DNA from: Leptospira sp. WS39.C2
Lineage (GTDB): Bacteria; Spirochaetota; Leptospiria; Leptospirales; Leptospiraceae
DNA: 64,000 bases
Reading direction: 5' to 3'
Assembly: GCF_040833965.1 (NCBI RefSeq)
Contig: NZ_CP162142.1
Location: 186,001 to 250,000, forward strand
Each line of letters opens with the position of its first letter. The stretch's first letter is position 1. The translations under genes were made by a program, and so were the position numbers. Under the pieces are notes generated by a model, which ran no database searches, had not been told where the DNA came from, and was given only the letters and a program-made list of their open reading frames with translations. Below are positions 17,321 to 25,588 of this stretch, in pieces.

Positions 17321-17953
17321 TTAACCAGGATACTTTAAAGCAGGCATTACCACTTGGTCGATCAATGCGATAAATATGTTTTTATCAGGTGGTTTTCTTT
17401 CGATGAGAGCGCGGTAAGTTGCCATTGAATTCATAACCTTACAAACAAGTTCAACGTTTGCCTTTTTCGAAATTTCCCCTCGGTCCATTGCTCGTTGCAT
17501 TAAGGTTCGGTTCACTTCCATCCAAGGCCCAAAAATTTCAGTGATTCCTTTTTTTTCAATTTCTTCATCTAACCAAAACGTACCGAGGCCACCAAGTATT
17601 CTCAGTTTTGCATTTGCTTCTTCCATGGAATGAGGTTTGAGTAAGGCTAAAAAATCATTTCGGAGAGAACCTGTGTCGGGGATTTTTTCGAGTTCCAATT
17701 GGTTGCGATTCATCCATATCAAAGCATCTTTGACGAGTTTGACTTTAGATGGCCAACGTCGGTAACATGCCGCTTTGCCTGTTCCCACTTTGGTAGCAAT
17801 TTGATCCATTGTCATCCCATCAAAACCTTCTTCTGCTAACATCTCGAGGGTTGCCTTTAAAATCGAAATATCAAGTGAGGGGTCTCTTTTCCTTCCAAGG
17901 GCGGGAGGTTGTGTGGTTGTTTTTGGATTTGAAACTTTTTTCTTTTGAACCAT
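17321..17953 (-). CDS. TetR-family transcriptional regulator
   Basis: This is a repressor-type DNA-binding protein of 210 residues. The N-terminal helix-turn-helix is clear (MLAEEGFDGMTMDQIATKVG, KAACYRRWPSKVKLVKDAL) and the C-terminal part matches a TetR ligand-binding domain (LMQRAMDRGEISKKANVELV). It is divergent from the SDR gene at 18211. The 257-base gap holds several perfect inverted repeats near 18090-18157 that are good operator candidates, so it probably controls the SDR gene and itself. The ligand is unknown. Confidence 0.92.
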   Translation of the reverse strand: MVQKKKVSNPKTTTQPPALGRKRDPSLDISILKATLEMLAEEGFDGMTMDQIATKVGTGKAACYRRWPSKVKLVKDALIWMNRNQLELEKIPDTGSLRNDFLALLKPHSMEEANAKLRILGGLGTFWLDEEIEKKGITEIFGPWMEVNRTLMQRAMDRGEISKKANVELVCKVMNSMATYRALIERKPPDKNIFIALIDQVVMPALKYPG

Positions 17954-18082
17954 TGGAAATCAATTATAACATAAAAAATCTGAGAATTTGAATTTACTTA
18001 CGTTTTTCCATCTCATGTAAAACGAATCGAAATTAACTTCGTTTGGCAATTGATTTCTGAAAATAAAATTTTTCTTTTTTTC

Positions 18083-18157
18083 TTGACTAGGAAATACGAA
18101 ATTTCCAATGTCCAAATACGGAACTAGTTAGTTCCGATACTGAATGGTTCCGTATTT
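18083..18157 (+). promoter_or_regulatory. Promoter and nested inverted repeats upstream of the SDR gene
   Basis: A TTGACT box lies at 18083-18088. Three inverted repeats follow: GGAAAT/ATTTCC (18090-18106); GGAACTA-GT-TAGTTCC (18120-18135); and AAATACGGAAC at 18114-18124, mirrored by GTTCCGTATTT at 18147-18157. The perfect arms and their place between TetR and SDR make them likely TetR operators. The -10 box is not clear. Confidence 0.55.
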
Positions 18158-18210
18158 AGGATTCGATTCCAGCGGACAAAAAGTAAATTTCTGAGTAGAG
18201 GATCAAAATT

Positions 18211-18978
18211 ATGGAAAAAAAGGATAAACGAATCGCTCTCGTAACAGGAGCAAACCAAGGGATAGGATTTCAGGTTGCAAAGGATTTGGCTAAAAATGGG
18301 ATGATGGTCCTCATCGGATCACGGGATTTAAAAAGAGGGGAAAAAGCAGCAGAAGAAATCGGTTTTGGTAGTATCGCAATCCAATTGGATGTCACTGACC
18401 GTAAATCAATTTCCGATGCAGCGGAGAAGATACATAAACAATTTGGTCGCCTTGACTTACTTGTGAATAATGCAGGGATTTCCAATACCAGAATGCAAAG
18501 GTTGGGATTATCTATGGTAGAGTACATGGAATCAGCAAAAGCAAGTTTAGCATCTATCGATGAGATGCGAACAGTTTGGGATACGAATGTATTCGGAGTT
18601 ATGGCCGTGTACCAAACAATGTTACCTCTACTTCGAAATTCCGATGATGCACGTATTGTCAATGTATCGAGCACACTTGGGTCTCTCACGTTAAACTCTG
18701 ATCCTAACTCCGGTTATAGTTCTTTTTATAATCCAGTTTATGCTGTATCAAAAACAGCTTTAAATGGTATTACTCTTTCAATGATGTTAGAGTTAAAAGA
18801 TACACCAATTAAAGTAAATTTAGTATCTCCTGGTTTTACTAAAACGGCTATGACTAATTTTGAAGGTTATGAGAGTTTAGAGGATGGTGCACGTGAAGTT
18901 GTGAGAGTTGCAATGTATGGACCAGAAGGACCTACGGGAACGTTTACTACTTGGGATAATGTGTCTGTTCCTTGGTAA
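18211..18978 (+). CDS. Short-chain dehydrogenase/reductase (SDR)
   Basis: This is an NAD(P)-dependent oxidoreductase of 255 residues. It has the cofactor motif TGANQGIGFQVAKDLAKNG (TGxxxGIG), the NNAG motif (LLVNNAGISNTRM) and the catalytic serine and YxxxK (NVSSTLGSL, then YAVSKTALNGITLS). This is the carbonyl-reductase-like classical SDR layout. The start is supported by AGAGGA before the ATG. Divergent TetR and the operator-like repeats suggest inducible expression. The substrate is not evident. Confidence 0.92.
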   Translation: MEKKDKRIALVTGANQGIGFQVAKDLAKNGMMVLIGSRDLKRGEKAAEEIGFGSIAIQLDVTDRKSISDAAEKIHKQFGRLDLLVNNAGISNTRMQRLGLSMVEYMESAKASLASIDEMRTVWDTNVFGVMAVYQTMLPLLRNSDDARIVNVSSTLGSLTLNSDPNSGYSSFYNPVYAVSKTALNGITLSMMLELKDTPIKVNLVSPGFTKTAMTNFEGYESLEDGAREVVRVAMYGPEGPTGTFTTWDNVSVPW

Positions 18979-19001
18979 GAATCAAAAATTGGAGCAAACG
19001 A

Positions 19002-19039
19002 GTCACATTAACGCCTTTTTCCTTTGGCGTTAGTGTGTC
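19002..19039. terminator. Bidirectional terminator between the SDR and GFA genes
   Basis: Arms at 19002-19015 and 19026-19039 form a 14-bp stem with two mismatches (GTCACATTAACGCC against GGCGTTAGTGTGTC) around a T-rich loop. It lies between two convergent genes, 23 bases past the SDR stop and 13 bases from the GFA stop. Confidence 0.7.
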
Positions 19040-19051
19040 ATTTGTTAGTTG

Positions 19052-19468
19052 TTATGAAGAAGGCATGCTTTCAAATTTTGGAAGATTTGGATTGAGAAAG
19101 TCCCAAGGAAAACCTCTTTTTGTGTAAGTAATAGCTTGTGGTTTGTAAAGGTTCGGATCATCAAGGCTTGCCACATGGATTGTGAATAGATCCGGCATAG
19201 CACTAAAACTCATATACACAGGGGAACCACAGTTGGGACAAAAACTACTAGTTTTGGTATTCCCACTGTCTCCCACCATTTCAAAGTTAGATGCTTTGCC
19301 TTCAATGACAACACCTTTCCTCGATCCAAAACTGATATAGGATCCATGACCAGACCCACTCATCTTCTGGCAGTCACGGCATTGGCAATCATTCATGAAA
19401 ATTGGATTTTCCTTAATTGAATAACGAATTTTCCCGCAGGCACAACCGCCAGTATAATTTTGATTCAT
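19052..19468 (-). CDS. GFA-family zinc-binding protein
   Basis: This protein has 138 residues and the fold of glutathione-dependent formaldehyde-activating enzyme (Gfa/CENP-V). The zinc ligands are visible as GGCACGKIRY, the CQCRDCQKMSG motif and CPNCGSPVY. Most GFA relatives do not act on formaldehyde, so the substrate is open. It is the third gene of a minus-strand run behind ArsR and SRPBCC genes, with a gap of 61 bases, and may be co-regulated with them. Confidence 0.88.
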   Translation of the reverse strand: MNQNYTGGCACGKIRYSIKENPIFMNDCQCRDCQKMSGSGHGSYISFGSRKGVVIEGKASNFEMVGDSGNTKTSSFCPNCGSPVYMSFSAMPDLFTIHVASLDDPNLYKPQAITYTKRGFPWDFLNPNLPKFESMPSS

Positions 19469-19529
19469 GACTATATTTCTCCTTGGATTCTTTTTGCACC
19501 AAACATTAGTTATTTGCTATAATCGTTTT

Positions 19530-20000
19530 TTAATGAGAAATATGCCCGGCCATAGGTCTTCCTGTTTCCAAAAAGGTTTTCAAATTAGATAAGACACTAG
19601 GCCATCCGGAAGAAATCCCTTTCCACATTTGTGCATCTAATTCTTCGTGAGTCACAGCCAAACGGACAAGACCTTCCGAATAAGCTTCAATATCAAATGT
19701 AACACGAGAGTGTTTGGATTCATCGTTGATTTCATTTGGTCTTGACCAAGACAGGATTAACTTATGTGGAGGATTGACTTCCAAAACTTTACCAACGAGG
19801 TCAACAGTTCTATCGTCATCCATTTTTACATGTTCCCAGTTTGAACCAACTTTCCATTCTGATACGTTGACATGAGCAGGATTTTTTGACAAAGGATCCG
19901 ACCAATATTTACAAGTAATATCTGGATCAGTGATCGCATTCCAAACCTTCTCGGGTGTACTAAGAATAAATGTCACATAAACAAAGTTATGTTGTTCCAT
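19530..20000 (-). CDS. SRPBCC/AHSA1-family protein
   Basis: This is an Aha1-C/START-like lipid- or ligand-binding fold of about 156 residues. The pattern VYVTFILSTPEKVWNAITDPDITCKYWSDPL, VNPPHKLILSWSRP, VRLAVTHEEL and GWPSVLSNLKTFLETG is typical. The ATG at 20000 is chosen because AAGGAG lies just upstream; the TTG at 20015 is too early. Its start overlaps the end of the ArsR gene. ArsR-SRPBCC pairs are common in bacteria, and the regulator is expected to control the partner. The function of the pair is unknown. Confidence 0.9.
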   Translation of the reverse strand: MEQHNFVYVTFILSTPEKVWNAITDPDITCKYWSDPLSKNPAHVNVSEWKVGSNWEHVKMDDDRTVDLVGKVLEVNPPHKLILSWSRPNEINDESKHSRVTFDIEAYSEGLVRLAVTHEELDAQMWKGISSGWPSVLSNLKTFLETGRPMAGHISH

Positions 20001-20331
20001 GATTGTCTCCTTCAATTTGTGTTTTTAAATCGTGTAAAAAACCTAAGCGGTTTTGTTCAAATTTTCTAACCCAACGTGCATAAACTTCGTAAATTGGTAC
20101 TGGGTTGATGAAGTGAAGTTTTTCTCGACCCCTCCAAACAACTGTTACCAGGTTTGCTTTGATTAGAATTTCTATGTGTTGGGTTGCCGATTGCCTTTGC
20201 ATGTCAAGTTGTTCACAGAGTTGGGTCAATGTTTGGCCATTTTTCGTAAAAAGTAGGTCAAGAACCTTACGCCGGTTTTGGTCGGCCATAGCCTTAAATA
20301 CCAGATCTGTCCCTTTTCCTTCTTTTGGCAT
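19987..20331 (-). CDS. ArsR-family transcriptional regulator
   Basis: This is a winged-helix repressor of about 114 residues, of the kind usually paired with SRPBCC proteins. The DNA-binding region is FKAMADQNRRKVLDLLFTKN and CEQLDMQRQSATQHIEILIK. It lacks the metal-binding ELCVCDL motif of arsenic sensors. The ATG at 20331 is preferred over the ATG at 20361, because the latter is part of a perfect palindrome lying between the -35 and -10 boxes of the gene's own promoter. It overlaps the SRPBCC gene by 14 bases. Confidence 0.88.
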   Translation of the reverse strand: MPKEGKGTDLVFKAMADQNRRKVLDLLFTKNGQTLTQLCEQLDMQRQSATQHIEILIKANLVTVVWRGREKLHFINPVPIYEVYARWVRKFEQNRLGFLHDLKTQIEGDNHGTT

Positions 20332-20336
20332 TGGAA

Positions 20337-20366
20337 ATATTATGCAGGTAAAAACCTGCATGTCAA
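20337..20366 (-). promoter_or_regulatory. Self-regulated promoter with operator in the spacer
   Basis: Reading the minus strand, TTGACA (20366-20361) and TAATAT (20342-20337) are near-perfect -35 and -10 boxes 18 bases apart. The spacer is almost filled by the palindrome ATGCAGGT-TTTT-ACCTGCAT (20342-20361). Binding of ArsR here would block polymerase. The expected transcription start falls at or next to the ATG at 20331, so the mRNA may be leaderless. Confidence 0.7.
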
Positions 20367-20422
20367 CACTAAAAATGAATAAGGAACGAGGATATTTGCA
20401 AATTTAAATGAAATGGTATAAA

Positions 20423-20450
20423 TGGGAGGAGGGTAGGGAATCGAACTCTA
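20423..20450 (-). other. tRNA 3'-end remnant (T-arm, acceptor strand and CCA)
   Basis: On the minus strand, bases 20450-20423 read as a T-arm TAGAG-TTCGATT-CCCTA (one mismatch), then a 7-base acceptor strand CCCTCCT, a discriminator C and CCA. The matching 5' acceptor strand and anticodon arm are not found upstream, so this is not a working tRNA. It resembles the part of a tRNA gene left by an integrated element. Confidence 0.4.
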
Positions 20451-20802
20451 TCTGCTTGCTAAATTTTCCTATACTAAATCGCAAAACAAATGTGATTCTA
20501 GTATCAATATTGTTTATCTGAATTTCATCGATCATATCGATTGTGTAAAAATAGTTTGGTATCGATACAATATTAGATCGTAGAAAGAAAAAAGTTTAGA
20601 AAAACAGCTAGTTCTGTTCTAGAAACTGTTGGATTTCGTTTAAAATGGTTTGGTGTTAGAGGGATGCGGGAAAAAAAGATTTCCATTGAGTAAAAATTTT
20701 AGTCAATGAATGATCTCGATGTTTGAAAATTGAAATTTCGGGTGTAATGAAAATGTTATAAATCAATAAGATTTTCATTAGTCTGTTACTATCGGTTATG
20801 CA
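20451..20802. other. Gene-free stretch
   Basis: I see no convincing coding frame here on either strand. The stretch is AT-rich and separates the ArsR promoter and tRNA remnant from the TPR lipoprotein gene, whose promoter it presumably holds. Confidence 0.4.
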
Positions 20803-21399
20803 ATGAAACAAAAATTCATAAAATTTAACATTATCCCTATTGGTAACTTAATTATCTTACTCTTTGTGTTCTTTTTCATGGATTGTATGAAAGATGAGAG
20901 GGAACTGGAAACCTCAAATTTAAAACAATATTTTGATGAAGGAAATTATTCAAAAGCGATACAATATTCTGAGTTTTTAATGAAAAAGTATCCGTCTTCA
21001 AAAAGTGGTTATTTAACGATGATATCCGTTGCTTACTCTGAAATGGGTGATTTAGAAAAAACCAAAATGTATTTAAAGAAGGCGATAGAGGCTGATACAA
21101 CTTTAGGTGAAAATTATGCGAATCTAGGAGTGATATATTTTAATGAAAACCAATTTAAAGAAGCATTACCATTTATGTTGGAGGGAATCGAAAAAGGTGG
21201 ATATAAAGATCCTTGTGCTTTAGTATATGCAATCGGAATTTGTTATTCAAAGTTAGGGGAAGTAGAAAATGCAGCGGGTTCATTTTTAGCTTTCCTTTCG
21301 AGATGTGATACTGATCCCAAATTTATAGAACAAAAGGAATTTGCTGAATCTTATTTAGAAGCAAACAAACAATTTATATACGAATCTAAACCAAATTGA
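20803..21399 (+). CDS. TPR-repeat lipoprotein or exported protein
   Basis: The protein has 198 residues. A hydrophobic N-terminal segment (NLIILLFVFFFMDCM) ends at a cysteine that may be a spirochaete lipobox. The rest is made of tetratricopeptide repeats: NYSKAIQYSEFLMKKYP, GDLEKTKMYLKKAIEADTTL with ENYANLGVIYFNENQFKEALPFM, and IGICYSKLGEVENAAGSF. Such proteins mediate protein contacts in the periplasm or at the outer membrane. No operon partner is present, and the partner is unknown. Confidence 0.82.
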   Translation: MKQKFIKFNIIPIGNLIILLFVFFFMDCMKDERELETSNLKQYFDEGNYSKAIQYSEFLMKKYPSSKSGYLTMISVAYSEMGDLEKTKMYLKKAIEADTTLGENYANLGVIYFNENQFKEALPFMLEGIEKGGYKDPCALVYAIGICYSKLGEVENAAGSFLAFLSRCDTDPKFIEQKEFAESYLEANKQFIYESKPN

Positions 21400-21451
21400 A
21401 TTTTTACGAATTAGGATACTATGCCTCTAAATATTCAGAATCAATTTTTCT

Positions 21452-21584
21452 GCGCCAGCGATAGTAGCGGAAATCCTTTCCTGTTTATAAAAGAATTAGA
21501 AATCAGCTAGGATTTGGAAAGATTGTAGCGTATAGCGCGGTCGTTTTCAGAATGAATAGTGATCAACTAACGGATTCGAGGCGC
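21452..21584 (+). ncRNA. Flavo-1-like structured RNA / dispersed repeat, copy 2
   Basis: This is a 133-base element bounded by GCGCC (21452-21456) and GGCGC (21580-21584). It shares AGCGATAG, AGCGGAAATCCTTTCC, GGAAAGATTG and ATAGCGCGGTCG with the copy at 17180-17311, in the same orientation, while the loops differ. Conservation of the pairing segments with free loops argues for a folded RNA. It lies 52 bases after the TPR gene. Apart from it, I see nothing supportable between 21400 and 21736. Confidence 0.5.
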
Positions 21585-21736
21585 AAAAATGATTGATATA
21601 AGAATTTGGTATAGTTTGTTTTCATTCAGAAATTGTGAAAGCGCTGGGCAAAGTTACGTAAACTTCATTCAATGTAAATATCAATCTGTATTTAAACTAT
21701 TGCCCAACATTGTATTGGCTAACCAATTTGAAAAAA

Positions 21737-22279
21737 TTATTTCCAAGTCACTTCGTATTCATCGAACTCATCGTTATTTGCAATAGATTTCAATAAAACA
21801 ACCTTTGGCATTCCACCACCTGCTTTTTCAACTAGTCCGGCTAATAATCCTTCTTGTAATATGCTATTGAATGTTTGAGTACGTCGCATAACAACTCTTT
21901 TGTTTTCATTGACCAGTATCTCCCAACCTCTTTTTTTGGGATCTTGAATCGATTGGTCAGCAACAATTTTTAAAGCTTCTAGGCATTTATTAGGAGTTGC
22001 AGAATCATCAATCATTCCATAATGTTTTATGATACCATAAACTCGTTCGCCAATGGTTCTACCTGCTCTTTTCAAATTCGCTGCACCGAGTTTCTTTTCG
22101 ATCCAATCGCACATCTCATTGTATTTCTGTATTGGAATGAGAGATGTGGGATCCGAAGGTAATTCTTTTCCTAAGGTAAAAAGATCTTTTGCAAGACCTG
22201 ATTCATATTCTTTGTAAGCAGAAAGTAAATCATGAGCAAAACCTGCCAGTAAGGTTACATTTTCTGTTGAATTATCCAT
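21737..22279 (-). CDS. Hypothetical protein, 180 residues
   Basis: I do not recognise the family with confidence. The protein is soluble, with a helical N-terminal half (LIPIQKYNEMCDWIEKKLGA, then RAGRTIGERVYGIIKHYGM) and a C-terminal half rich in strand (DPKKRGWEILVNENKRVVMR, then LVEKAGGGMPKVVLL) ending EYEVTWK. The pattern faintly recalls small sensory folds such as V4R or haem-NO-binding domains, but I cannot support that from motifs. It stands alone, 273 bases beyond the end of ligA on the same strand. Confidence 0.7.
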   Translation of the reverse strand: MDNSTENVTLLAGFAHDLLSAYKEYESGLAKDLFTLGKELPSDPTSLIPIQKYNEMCDWIEKKLGAANLKRAGRTIGERVYGIIKHYGMIDDSATPNKCLEALKIVADQSIQDPKKRGWEILVNENKRVVMRRTQTFNSILQEGLLAGLVEKAGGGMPKVVLLKSIANNDEFDEYEVTWK

Positions 22280-22552
22280 TATTTTAACACCGTCACTTTA
22301 AGTAGTGCGGTTGAGATTGGATTTAACTCAATAAATTACAATGAATATTTTAGTGAATAGGTTAAAATCAAATGATTGGAGTAAATATTTTCTCAATGTA
22401 TGATACTTTTTTATTAATAAATTTCAATGGTTGTGACATCTCCTGATTTGCAGTTAGAGTATAATGTTTAGGACTGCATCTTCCAAAAAAGTACAATTAG
22501 TACAAACCCCATTTATTTCAGGTATTTGGTATTACCAAAATGATCTTTTAGT

Positions 22553-24574
22553 TTACTCATGGTTGAATGGGATCCTTTCTTTTTTCAATAGATCCAAAAA
22601 CTCTGATTCGGTAACAAGTTTCACTCCAAGTTCTGTTGCTTTGTCAAGTTTGGAACCTGCACCAGGGCCATAGAGTAAGTGAGTGGTTTTGGATGAGACA
22701 CCCGTTACTTTTTTACCACCATGTTTTGTGATGAGGTCCATTGCCAAGTCACGTGGTTGGAAGTTTTGAAAACTCCCCGTAACACACCAACTTTGACCAA
22801 CAAATGGTTGTAAGTCGCTTTTTTCAGTTTGGTCTGCTTGGAATTTAAGCCCAAGTTTGATGAGAGAATTTACCAGTTTTAGTGTTTCTTTGTCTTTGAG
22901 GTGGGAAAGTAATGCATCGATGGTACGAGGTCCAATGCCATGGATGGATGTAAGTTCTTCGTTTGCTGTTTTAGATTTTGATAATGTGAGAAGTTTGTCC
23001 CAGGAATCATAACCATTTTCGATGAGAATTTCTGTGACTTTTGGGCCAACTTCATTTAATCCAATCGACGGAAGGGTGAATCGAAAATCTTTTTCTTTGG
23101 ATTTTTCTATTGCATCAAAGATGATTTTAACTGATTTGTCACCAAATCCATCTAACTCTAGTATGTTGGATTTGAATTTCTCTAATGTGTATATATCGGG
23201 TATGTCTTTTACCCAACCTTTTTCAAAAAAAATCTGAATTTGCCTTTCACCAAGACCTTCGATGTTCATTTGTTTTTTGCTACAGAAAAAAATGAGTTGG
23301 TTTAGTTTTCGTTCTGGGCAATGACGATTGGTACAAAACAAATCAACGGATTCATCAACTTTCGTTAATTTAGTGTTACACGAAGGACATTTTGCAGGAA
23401 GGACAAAAACTGTTTTGGGTGGAAATGTTACTTTTTCCACTGCAGGGATAATTTCTCCACGTTTGGAGATGAGTACTTTTGCTCCAATTCCTGCACCAAG
23501 TTGGTCAATGTAGTCTTGGTTGTGTAAGGTGGCATAAGTGACTGTGGTACCCGCAAGGGAGATTGGTGTTACCCTTGCACGAGGTGTGACTTTACCAGTA
23601 CGACCAATGGCAAAATCAATTTCTTCGATTGTGGTTTCTTTGAGAAGAGCATCAAATTTAAAGGCTCTTGCCCAACGTGGGGAATGGCTTGTTTCCCCGA
23701 GATTTTCACGTAAATCTAAGGAATCTAATTTGATGACCAGTCCATCCACGGGGAACGGCATTTTGTCTTTTTTTTTGCGAAAGGAATCGATTTCTTTGAT
23801 TAACTTGGTTCCAACGATCACAGTGGTATCGGGTGCAAGAGGGAATTTTTCTTTTTTTAAAAGTGTTAAGATATCTTTATGTGTATTGGTTCCCTTTCTG
23901 GAACTAAAAAAATAAACATCGTATACAAAGATGCGTAACGGTCGTTTTGCGACCTCGAGAGGGTCTTTTTGTTTGATAGAACCTGCTGCTAAATTTCTAG
24001 GATTAGCAAATTTTCCACCATACTCTTCATTAAACTCTTCAAAATCAGCGAAGGTCATAAATATTTCGCCGCGAACAGTCAAGTTCAAAGGTTCCGAAAG
24101 GGTTTGAGGAATAGTGGAAATTGTTTTTACATTTTCAGTGACAATGTCACCGATTCCACCAGAACCTCTTGTTACACATTGGGTGAGTTTACCATTTTCA
24201 TAGTATAACAAGATTGAGGCGCCATCGATTTTCCATTCTAAAGAATACGATTCTTCTACACCAGTTTTTTCCAACCATTCGGAAAGTTCGGATTCGTTGT
24301 AGGTATTTTCTAAAGATAAAACGGGAACTTTGTGTTTGAATTTGCTAAATTGAGGGCTTAGGTCTGATCCAACTTGTGTTGTCGGTGAAGAGGAATCAGC
24401 TAGTAGTGGATTTTCTTTTTCTAATTTTTGGAGTTCTTTGACTAATAAATCAAATTCTTTGTCAGTTATGATGGGAGCATTGTTTTTATAGTATAAATCA
24501 TTGTGACGATTGATTTCTTTACGAAGTTCCAATACTCTTTTTTTGGGATCTTCGGTTTTTGTTTTTTTAGGCAA
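22553..24574 (-). CDS. ligA: NAD-dependent DNA ligase
   Basis: The enzyme seals nicks during replication and repair using NAD. It has 673 residues, the usual LigA length. The Ia domain opens with ELRKEINRHNDLYYKNNAPI, the adenylated lysine is in EWKIDGAS, the four zinc cysteines span CPSCNTKL to the CTNRHC segment, helix-hairpin-helix repeats follow (IHGIGPRTIDALL), and a BRCT domain ends the protein (VGQSWCVTGSFQNF). It begins one base after the M23 peptidase gene upstream, so the two are co-transcribed. Confidence 0.97.
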   Translation of the reverse strand: MPKKTKTEDPKKRVLELRKEINRHNDLYYKNNAPIITDKEFDLLVKELQKLEKENPLLADSSSPTTQVGSDLSPQFSKFKHKVPVLSLENTYNESELSEWLEKTGVEESYSLEWKIDGASILLYYENGKLTQCVTRGSGGIGDIVTENVKTISTIPQTLSEPLNLTVRGEIFMTFADFEEFNEEYGGKFANPRNLAAGSIKQKDPLEVAKRPLRIFVYDVYFFSSRKGTNTHKDILTLLKKEKFPLAPDTTVIVGTKLIKEIDSFRKKKDKMPFPVDGLVIKLDSLDLRENLGETSHSPRWARAFKFDALLKETTIEEIDFAIGRTGKVTPRARVTPISLAGTTVTYATLHNQDYIDQLGAGIGAKVLISKRGEIIPAVEKVTFPPKTVFVLPAKCPSCNTKLTKVDESVDLFCTNRHCPERKLNQLIFFCSKKQMNIEGLGERQIQIFFEKGWVKDIPDIYTLEKFKSNILELDGFGDKSVKIIFDAIEKSKEKDFRFTLPSIGLNEVGPKVTEILIENGYDSWDKLLTLSKSKTANEELTSIHGIGPRTIDALLSHLKDKETLKLVNSLIKLGLKFQADQTEKSDLQPFVGQSWCVTGSFQNFQPRDLAMDLITKHGGKKVTGVSSKTTHLLYGPGAGSKLDKATELGVKLVTESEFLDLLKKERIPFNHE

Positions 24575-25588
24575 TCAGTATACTCCCGCTTGCATGTATT
24601 GTTCGGGATCGGTTTTTCCTTCCTCTGATATAAAAATTTCATAATGAAGGTGAGGTCCCGTAACGTTTCCAGTGGCTCCTACTTCTGCAATTTGTTCCCC
24701 AGCTTTCACTTCTTGTCCAGATCTTACAAAAATTCTGGAACAGTGACCGTATAACGTACTAAAGCCGAAATCGTGTTGGATGATGATATGATGTCCATAA
24801 CCTACATTGGAATATGTGACTCTTACAACTCTTCCTGGTGCTGAGGCATAAATGGGTGTACCAGTTGCATTGGCCATATCCAATCCATCATGATATTCCC
24901 AATAACCAGTGGTAGGTGATTTACGCATTCCAAATGGAGAAGTTAAATTATAAGAATACATTGGATTGAATAAAGGCGAACGAGATAGAATATCAGACCT
25001 TTGGTATAAAAATTGAAAATTTGCTTCTACCAAACGTTGGTAATTGTCCATTCGGTGTTTTAATTGTCTCAGTTCATAAATTTCGCTTAGATATTTACGG
25101 CCAACATCCAATTGTTTGTCTTCTTTTTCTTCCTTTTGAAGGGATTCAATGGCTGATGTTTCGATCCAATCTTCTGCTGGAATTTTTAAAAGTTCATCAT
25201 CATTACCATCGATTAGAGTGAAAAGTTCCAACATGTTTTCGTTGAGTTTGGAATACTCTTCTTTCATTTCTTCTAATTGGGTTGCATGAGTGATATAAGT
25301 ATCAAAATAAGTTCCATAAATTTTGGAGAGTTGGTTGATTTGGGATTGTGTATTATTGGAACGAACAATTCCAAAAATGGCTAAACTCAATAGACCTAAA
25401 GTGAGCCCTAAAAAAAATAGGATTGTAAAGTGAGAAATCTGAAAGTGGAAGGAACTATCATAACCATGGGGAATGACAAGAATAGTCATCCGTTGGTGAC
25501 CTTTTTCTTTCACCTTATCAATCTGTTTCTTGATTTTCGGATTGTCTTGTGAAAAAACAGACGTAATCTCTTTAATTTTTTTCTTCAT
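24575..25588 (-). CDS. M23-family murein peptidase, membrane-anchored
   Basis: This is an endopeptidase-type protein of 337 residues. A cytoplasmic N-terminus is followed by one membrane helix (FTILFFLGLTLGLLSLAIFG), a coiled coil of about 100 residues, and a LytM/M23 domain with the zinc ligands in EYHDGLDMA and GPHLHYEIF. This design is that of divisome-linked peptidases or regulators. Its ATG overlaps the start codon of the divergent SanA-like gene in CATG (25586-25589). If that is the true start, its promoter must lie inside the neighbour; ATG 25489 would start at MTILVIPHG. Confidence 0.9.
   Translation of the reverse strand: MKKKIKEITSVFSQDNPKIKKQIDKVKEKGHQRMTILVIPHGYDSSFHFQISHFTILFFLGLTLGLLSLAIFGIVRSNNTQSQINQLSKIYGTYFDTYITHATQLEEMKEEYSKLNENMLELFTLIDGNDDELLKIPAEDWIETSAIESLQKEEKEDKQLDVGRKYLSEIYELRQLKHRMDNYQRLVEANFQFLYQRSDILSRSPLFNPMYSYNLTSPFGMRKSPTTGYWEYHDGLDMANATGTPIYASAPGRVVRVTYSNVGYGHHIIIQHDFGFSTLYGHCSRIFVRSGQEVKAGEQIAEVGATGNVTGPHLHYEIFISEEGKTDPEQYMQAGVY

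Noticed and set aside
20631..20660. Short inverted repeat CTAG...CTAG as a terminator
   Set aside because: The stem is too short and there is no gene end near it.
21589..21786. A 65-codon + strand frame after the second Flavo-1-like repeat
   Set aside because: Its composition is not protein-like, it has no ribosome-binding site and it runs into the convergent gene at 21737.
22464..22673. A 69-codon + strand frame overlapping the ligA 3' end
   Set aside because: More than half of it lies antisense within ligA, and no family pattern is visible; it is probably a chance frame.
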